A DNA stretch of 41,788 nucleotides from an uncultured Flavobacteriales bacterium (GTDB taxonomy: Bacteria; Bacteroidota; Bacteroidia; Flavobacteriales_D; Sanyastnellaceae), in contig CALLLH010000028.1 of assembly GCA_938082505.1 (NCBI GenBank), positions 1-41,788 of the forward strand, in the 5' to 3' direction. Numbering within the stretch: the stretch's first letter is position 1; every line of letters starts with the position of its first letter. Of this stretch, positions 38,001 through 41,788 are shown piece after piece. The notes beneath the pieces were generated by a model, which was not told the DNA's origin, searched no databases, and saw only the letters and a list, made by a program, of their open reading frames with translations. The translations under genes and the position numbers were made by a program.

Positions 38001-39460
38001 GGAGTGAAGTTGGTGGCATTGAAGTCCGTACAGCCGTAGCATGAGAAGTTGCAGAAGCCACTGTCGAAGACAGCATTGGGGCTGAAGTTGCACGCCGTCG
38101 GGTCCGTGCAACCCACGGGGCAACTCACGTCACCCAGGGTGATGCGGTCGGCACCACTGATGAGCTGGTCTCCAAACTCGGCGTCATCAAGGGAGCCGGT
38201 GTAGACCACCTGTCCGTCAAACGTGCTGAACGTGTAGGTTCCATTGTTCCAGCCATCCTGGAAGCTGTCGAACATCTCAAAGTTGTAGCAACCCTCGGGC
38301 AGGCAGACCGCATGCAATCCGGCGCCACCGAAATCGACCACGGCGTTCGTCTCCATGTTCCGGATGTTCCAGCTGATTTCACCGTCCCAGCTTCCGCCTC
38401 CGACTTCGAGGAAGAAGAAATACTCCTCATAGCAGCATGTGCCATCGTCGTAGATGGCGCCTGCATCGTAATTCACCGCTCCAGACTCAGTACAGCCGTA
38501 GCAGCTGAAATCACAATCGTCATTCGGAATGGTGGCCGTCTGGTCATAGTTGCACGCCGTCGGATCCGTGCACCCCTGACAGGTCAGGTATTCACAGCTG
38601 CCATCATTGAAGTTGGCCGCGGGGTCATAGTTGCACGCCCCCTCGGTAGTACAACCGACCACGAGACACCCCGGATCTCCGACATAGAAGAACTCCTGCA
38701 AGGTGCCCCCGGCCACGCCCGGTCCTCCTTCAAGGATGAGTTGCGTACCCAGATAGACCTCCCACGAAGCCTCCACGGCAAGATTGTCGAAATTCAATTC
38801 CAGCACGTAGCAGTCATCGGTCAGACAGAGGTCCAGGTCGATGGAAGCGCCATCCGTGAACTCCACGCTGCCGAGTTCCTGCCCTGCGAGATTGCCGACC
38901 GATGCGCCACCGATGTTGCCCTGCGCATCAACCCAACCATTGGAGAAGGCATCGAACAATCGAACAGTCACACAGGCGTCATAACAGCACGAGCCGTCAT
39001 TGAATCCCGCCTCTGGGTCATAGTTGCAGGCCGCATCGTCCATGCACCCCGGAATGCCATCCAACTGTGTCAAGGAGAAATTGAACGCTGCCGCGGGGCC
39101 CGCCGCCAATTCACCCGAGCAGGTTCCTCCACAGGCGAAGGGCAGGTTCTCGACATTGACTTCAAAGCTCAATCCACCATCCGCGCCGTCATCGAGCAGG
39201 ATGATGGTGTAAGTGTCCTCTCCATAATCGGAAAGGTCAATGGTGTAGGTCTGATTGAATCCGTTCGTACCCCAGATTCCGCCCTCGCTGATGTTCACGA
39301 TCTGTCCCTGGGTCAAGCTTGTCACCGCGACGCCATACTGTGTGGCGTAGAAATCGGCATACAAGGTGATGGACTGTGCGCGCGCTCCAAAAGCAATGGT
39401 CAAGGAGGCGAAAAGAAGACCAGCCTGAAAAAGGGCGGTGCGAAGGTTGCGGAGCTTCAT
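35009..39460 (-). CDS. Giant secreted cysteine-repeat protein B
   Basis: 1483 residues, paralogous to protein A downstream of it. A signal peptide (RTALFQAGLLFASLTIAFGARAQ) precedes an N-terminal domain that aligns with that of protein A (both begin SIT and pass through YT(V/I) and DGG to C..TC or C..DC). Thirteen GCTD..ACNY...A...DGSC repeats follow, mixed with DGWNG modules (DSFGDGWNGADYY, DDFGDGWNGAQYS) and with NDDCA.../NNTCGSA... modules. It ends PCPTDLNQDGATTTADLLEF plus a short tail, the same dockerin-like terminus as protein A. Probably a cell-surface or extracellular protein; partner and function unknown. No adhesive or enzymatic motif was recognised. Confidence 0.85.
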   Translation of the reverse strand: MKLRNLRTALFQAGLLFASLTIAFGARAQSITLYADFYATQYGVAVTSLTQGQIVNISEGGIWGTNGFNQTYTIDLSDYGEDTYTIILLDDGADGGLSFEVNVENLPFACGGTCSGELAAGPAAAFNFSLTQLDGIPGCMDDAACNYDPEAGFNDGSCCYDACVTVRLFDAFSNGWVDAQGNIGGASVGNLAGQELGSVEFTDGASIDLDLCLTDDCYVLELNFDNLAVEASWEVYLGTQLILEGGPGVAGGTLQEFFYVGDPGCLVVGCTTEGACNYDPAANFNDGSCEYLTCQGCTDPTACNYDQTATIPNDDCDFSCYGCTESGAVNYDAGAIYDDGTCCYEEYFFFLEVGGGSWDGEISWNIRNMETNAVVDFGGAGLHAVCLPEGCYNFEMFDSFQDGWNNGTYTFSTFDGQVVYTGSLDDAEFGDQLISGADRITLGDVSCPVGCTDPTACNFSPNAVFDSGFCNFSCYGCTDFNATNFTPTASIDDGSCVYCSAGELILEVTMTDAFGDGWNGGVYYISDLDGNIEATGDLDGADDGDGLTNGKDLVCLQPGCYLFDITPGDDADDIGWYLEDVVGNFYGTGVDEVSSFGIDFGETSSCTFLGCTDPFCLNYNPSATEDDGSCECPPTNNYAYSAQAVQCGAQIAGTLTYAVDGEGLVGTTCSGQEINAAGVWYVFNAQADQQMVLSTCGTDAFNPAGNPLFDSQVFVFQPVNGDLDNLECLGGNDDGCSEGFMSEVAFNVEQGEDYYIHVTRFSEYTSGDEFLLSVECVDCSSGAPINDDCASSLELENGVPHVGSVCCSSPDNVDVSFLAGFQTSYGVWFQFNSLDYETFFFDLLNLSAANIGLAIFDVGTCGDLEAQVGCLVSEQCAGEISEFTVLQPNTDYLFYVFTTDPEDCGQYQFLTTGVYLGCMDPVAPNYDSTATMDDGSCDYAGVVPANNTCGSATSLDCNSTATGSTGGATNLGAPNLINGCDPVPGPGIWYTFEGTGDLHTLSLCGSNIDSKLNLYVSDQVCAGGIPALFECVLTVEDGVYASEESDFINCGFFDQDDAWVQFISEPGRFYYAYVSAEDADGNPVTDDNGTVEVSLSCAPAVEGCTNDVACNFNSEANIEDGSCDFLGCACPVDATDGIALKFDMFDSFGDGWNGADYYLTDASGDTLIIGNLDSADYILDVDNFLGGDEGFDTFCLVEGCYTMIVGGGDFDEEISWTLSGLDGEIVSGTIGSVNFSLGGVLCGCIDSGACNYEPEASADNGSCDYESCAGCTDASACNYDETATISTDDCCYDSCIRLQMTDDFGDGWNGAQYSLYSVDGLLLAQGGLPSVGFTVTPEGTSGTDNFCLADGCYYLQVSSGVIPVEVGWTLLGASSGITSGGAPSGPVYFEVGNSDCISGCTVSVACNYDPSANITVLEDCIFDGCGGCKYDIAENYNPDAIQDDGSCEFILQSPCPTDLNQDGATTTADLLEFLISFGDPCLE
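35012..35101 (-). other. C-terminal dockerin/EF-hand-like motif of protein B
   Basis: The last 30 codons encode CPTDLNQDG, TTTADLL and FLISFG, matching the end of protein A position by position except for a few substitutions and a three-residue longer tail. Confidence 0.75.
35102..39049 (-). repeat. Thirteen GCTD-NY-DGSC protein repeats
   Basis: Thirteen copies of the same unit as in protein A, starting at about 39049 (GCMDDAACNYDPEAGFNDGSC). They are better conserved here than in protein A, often with ACNY and a following C..C pair. Confidence 0.8.
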
Positions 39461-39578
39461 GGTTCCAGCGGGGTTGCTAATTCGGTTGGGTTCGAAGAAA
39501 GACAGTTTGGTCGCTACTTTACATCGAGACTTGATGTGAAAGATACATCGAAAATCTCCCTCGAACCAAATTTCCGAG

Positions 39579-39586
39579 CAAATCTA
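39579..39586 (-). promoter_or_regulatory. Candidate -7 box for giant gene B
   Basis: Minus strand TAGATTTG matches TAnnTTTG exactly; a TTG lies 22 bases upstream (39609-39611). It predicts a leader of about 110 bases before the ATG at 39460. The rest of the 207-base gap (39461-39667) shows no gene. Confidence 0.4.
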
Positions 39587-39667
39587 ATCGCCTACCAAAT
39601 ATCTGATACAATCGACGAGAGGGTCTATTAAAACCCCCAATTTGTATCCGCAACGTCCTCAAATCGC

Positions 39668-40162
39668 TCACTTCCACATCTCTGCGTGCCAACTTTCGTC
39701 GAAAGTCCTCACCAGAACGCCCCGTTCACTTCGGGCCTCACCCACGGACGCAGCCAATGGATCCAGCACCTCTGTCGAACCCGATACGACCCCGGCCTTC
39801 CTCATGGCCCAGAATTCCGCAGTCCGCGCTGCATTCCAGGCGGCACTCCCCGGCTCCCGCCACATCACCTGATGCCGATCGAACCAATCGACTCCAAGCG
39901 CGGCACCCTGCACACGCATGAACGCGATCAGCTTGTCGATGCTGCATCCCGTCGCACCGGCCGCAGCCTCATCCAATCCGACCACCAAAACCCGGTCATA
40001 GAACACGCCCCCCGCGGCCACCAGCGCGTTCCCATGGGCAGACCAGTCCCTCAGGAATTCGGCCAAATCCCGCTCGAGTTGCTCCTGCTCGGACCGGTCC
40101 AACGTCCGGTCCGCCACATGCACCCACAGCCGGGCATTCCCCGGCAACGCATCAAAAGTCAT
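39668..40162 (-). CDS. Conserved Bacteroidota protein of unknown function
   Basis: 164 residues, cytoplasmic by composition. It has the pattern of a small Bacteroidota family: an N-terminal ARLWVHVADRTLDRSE, then FLRDWSAHGNALVA, a VLVVGLDEAAAGATGCSIDK segment with one conserved-looking Cys, and IAFMRVQGAALGVDWFDR. Members are often mislabelled 'ABC transporter ATPase', but no Walker A or signature motif is present, so that name should not be used. ATG 40162 precedes the first conserved segment; a longer frame to 40225 exists. It lies downstream of the exosortase genes, with an 81-base gap, and may be unrelated to them. Confidence 0.72.
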   Translation of the reverse strand: MTFDALPGNARLWVHVADRTLDRSEQEQLERDLAEFLRDWSAHGNALVAAGGVFYDRVLVVGLDEAAAGATGCSIDKLIAFMRVQGAALGVDWFDRHQVMWREPGSAAWNAARTAEFWAMRKAGVVSGSTEVLDPLAASVGEARSERGVLVRTFDESWHAEMWK

Positions 40163-40243
40163 GCTTCGAAAATAGGCGCCCCAACGGCACCCTGACCCCG
40201 TTTCCGAAGGCCACTTCTCCCGCAAAGGGAGGACAGGACGGAT

Positions 40244-40852
40244 TCAAGCCCGGGCCTTCCCCTGCAAGGCCCGATCCCGAAGCCACGGCAGCAACACCAG
40301 CATCAGTGAGGGCAAAGGAGACTGAAGGAAACCCAGCACTTCACGCGCCACATTGTAGCCTGGATCGTCCGCACCTCCACGGCCATCGAACACATAAAAA
40401 GCGGTCACCACCAACCCCGACGCCAAGTAGACCAAGAGCAACAACCTCCACCGCTCTCCCACACCTGCCGCCCTGAGGAACAGCGCATCCAACATGAAAA
40501 ACCCGAGCACAATGGCGACCATCAGCCCCCATTTCGCCCGCGCCATCTGCTCAGCCCCCCACCAATGGAACATGGTGAAGGTCTCCCGATTGTATGAGGC
40601 GCTGGAACGGCACAACGGCGAATAGTCATCCCACCACCCCTTGCGTTTGGCATACATACACGAAGCATCTCCCTGACATTCCTCCAAGCCGAAATCATAG
40701 AAGTCCGTGAACTGCTCCCCGATGGCGATGTAGTGATTCAATTTCACCTTGGCATCCTCCTGCACATAACCAAATCCAACCATGGCCGCCAACACCAAGG
40801 CCCACCATGGCTTACGCATGGGCAACATTGTAGGGCCGTGAGTCAATGACAT
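40244..40852 (-). CDS. Exosortase F system-associated membrane protein
   Basis: 202 residues with four predicted transmembrane helices (about 14-28, 107-126, 136-155 and 178-191) and a soluble loop with several Cys, Trp and Tyr between the first two. The end (REVLGFLQSPLPSLMLVLLPW) resembles the last helix of the small membrane protein that accompanies XrtF in Flavobacteriia. It starts seven bases after the exosortase stop. The role in that system is unknown; assignment rests on topology, position and weak sequence likeness. In-frame ATGs at 40828 and 40819 are alternative starts. Confidence 0.65.
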   Translation of the reverse strand: MSLTHGPTMLPMRKPWWALVLAAMVGFGYVQEDAKVKLNHYIAIGEQFTDFYDFGLEECQGDASCMYAKRKGWWDDYSPLCRSSASYNRETFTMFHWWGAEQMARAKWGLMVAIVLGFFMLDALFLRAAGVGERWRLLLLVYLASGLVVTAFYVFDGRGGADDPGYNVAREVLGFLQSPLPSLMLVLLPWLRDRALQGKARA

Positions 40853-40859
40853 TTGGACA

Positions 40860-41384
40860 TCATTCGGATTCCAGCTTGACCTGACTGAACCTCACAGCCC
40901 AGAGGTACCACAACCAAAAAATGAAGGCGTATATCAACACCGTCCAAGTGTAGTCATGGTTGAATTTCAATGACTCGGGACGGTTGAATTGGATGATGAC
41001 CAAACTGACCACACGGACCAGATTGGCCAAATGAATCAAGCCGATGCCGGCAGGGATGAACCACAGCTTCCGTCGCGCAGGCCCTGGAAAAGCGAGGATG
41101 AACACCGCAAATAAAGCAAACAGGACCAATCCGTCACACGGCGCACCAATCTGCAGCATGCCCAAACTGTCCGCTATTCCAATCTGCCAGCGCAGCTCTG
41201 TCGTATTGATCTCATAAAGGCCGTACCCCAACCAGCGCAAAACAGATTCGGCAGACACCACCATCGAATGGATGAGGTATTCATCCATCATGGTCTGATC
41301 CTTCAAGAAATACTGGTAGGCCACGTACCAAAACAGGTAGCCCAAGAAGCCGATACCCAGAAACCTCGTGAGGTCGCGCTCCAC
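40860..41384 (-). CDS. xrtF: Exosortase family protein, XrtF-like
   Basis: 174 residues, polytopic inner-membrane cysteine transpeptidase of the exosortase/archaeosortase fold. The expected active-site trio is in order: Cys83 in GAPCDGLVLF, Arg124 in HLANLVRVVSLV, and His143 in FNHDYTW, each at a membrane-helix edge. Such enzymes recognise a short C-terminal motif plus a helix plus basic cluster, cleave it, and are thought to transfer the protein to a surface lipid or sugar. The length fits XrtF of Bacteroidota. It starts at GTG 41384, 15 bases after a probable substrate gene, and is followed by the associated membrane protein. The exact subfamily is inferred. Confidence 0.75.
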   Translation of the reverse strand: MERDLTRFLGIGFLGYLFWYVAYQYFLKDQTMMDEYLIHSMVVSAESVLRWLGYGLYEINTTELRWQIGIADSLGMLQIGAPCDGLVLFALFAVFILAFPGPARRKLWFIPAGIGLIHLANLVRVVSLVIIQFNRPESLKFNHDYTWTVLIYAFIFWLWYLWAVRFSQVKLESE

Positions 41385-41399
41385 TTGGATTTTGGCGTC

Positions 41400-41788
41400 T
41401 TAATGCGAAATCGCCACACCCTCGACTTTCCGACGGCGAATGCCAAACAGGCCCATACCGAGCCCTCCAGCAATCAAGAATCCGAGCCCACCATCGATGG
41501 GAATACAAGAATTCGCAGACCCGTCCGAAGAATAAGTATTGACTGTAGTACCTGTGTAGGAAGAGTTATCATACCAATTCGAACAAAGGACTTCTGGGTC
41601 TGAATCGTTCCCACAACCCTCATTTGAACCATTGTCTTTGTACGTGGCACAGACAGAGTCGGGCCCAAGCGTCGCCGGATCAATAGCCTCGTAGCCCTGA
41701 CATGCCTGAAGATCTCCGCAGTTTGTACAAGAGCAAGTGAAACAACATTGCGGTGTTTGCGCACGAAGCTGATGCGATACACTCGCGC
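41400..41788 (-). CDS. Cysteine-rich PID-CTERM exosortase substrate, 5' partial
   Basis: Translating the minus strand from the window end gives 129 open codons ending in TAA at 41402-41400; the start lies outside the window. The first visible residues (SVSHQLRAQ) look like the end of a signal peptide. A small ectodomain follows with ten Cys, clustered as QCCFTCSCTNC, and acidic Asn/Asp/Ser-rich stretches. The C-terminus is a complete sorting signal: IPID, a Gly-rich hydrophobic helix (GGLGFLIAGGLGMGLFGI), then RRRK, with an extra eight-residue tail VEGVAISH. PID-CTERM signals of this form are known in Bacteroidota alongside exosortases. The frame is open to the edge and is the same as that of the exosortase 15 bases downstream. 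Confidence 0.8.
   Translation of the reverse strand, partial: ASVSHQLRAQTPQCCFTCSCTNCGDLQACQGYEAIDPATLGPDSVCATYKDNGSNEGCGNDSDPEVLCSNWYDNSSYTGTTVNTYSSDGSANSCIPIDGGLGFLIAGGLGMGLFGIRRRKVEGVAISH

Noticed and set aside
29516..39049. CRISPR or DNA satellite in the giant genes
   Set aside because: The periodicity is at protein level only; repeat units differ in DNA sequence and spacing.
41474..41782. 102-codon minus-strand frame at the window end
   Set aside because: It overlaps the PID-CTERM substrate in another frame, and its translation is basic, low-complexity and without a recognisable domain.

Overview
The window looks like a chromosome segment from a G+C-rich member of the Bacteroidota, most likely Flavobacteriales. 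The evidence is the gliding genes gldB and gldC, a Bacteroidota-style division/cell-wall (dcw) cluster with an FtsL-like protein and a PASTA-bearing FtsI, TAnnTTTG-type promoter candidates, an exosortase locus of the XrtF/PID-CTERM kind, and giant secreted proteins with NY/DGSC repeats. I saw no rRNA, tRNA, insertion sequence, prophage or CRISPR array.

Region 1 (1-7175) holds the 3' part of a VPS10/BNR-repeat secreted protein, then nadE with a beta-barrel outer membrane protein (minus strand), gldB and gldC (plus strand), and engB with an alpha/beta hydrolase (minus strand). Region 2 (about 7400-24217) is one long plus-strand dcw operon: mraZ, rsmH, ftsL-like, ftsI, murE, mraY, murD, ftsW, murG, murC, ftsQ, ftsA, ftsZ and a GatB/YqeY gene. 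Most junctions overlap by 1-4 bases, which suggests translational coupling. Three exact GTGGG repeats at 10-bp spacing in front of mraZ match the known MraZ operator. Region 3 (24218-25467) is a small marR-yceI operon with nested palindromes over its promoter, closed by a strong terminator.

Region 4 (25480-29410) is a tightly packed minus-strand operon: SDR oxidoreductase, M28-type peptidase, nitroreductase, a small membrane protein and an outer membrane protein. Region 5 (29440-39460) is filled by two giant tandem paralogous secreted proteins of about 1750 and 1483 residues. They are built from many GCTD...NY...DGSC repeats alternating with DGWNG-type and other beta domains. Both lack a recognisable type IX sorting domain and both end in the same short EF-hand/dockerin-like peptide.

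Region 6 (39668-41788) has a conserved Bacteroidota protein of unknown role, a four-helix exosortase-associated membrane protein, an exosortase with C83/R124/H143, and, running off the window end, a cysteine-rich protein ending in a PID + hydrophobic helix + RRRK sorting signal. That last gene has no start codon inside the window and is easily missed. It is the probable substrate of the adjacent exosortase.

The two most interesting items are the compact exosortase/PID-CTERM unit and the giant cysteine-repeat proteins with a shared dockerin-like terminus.
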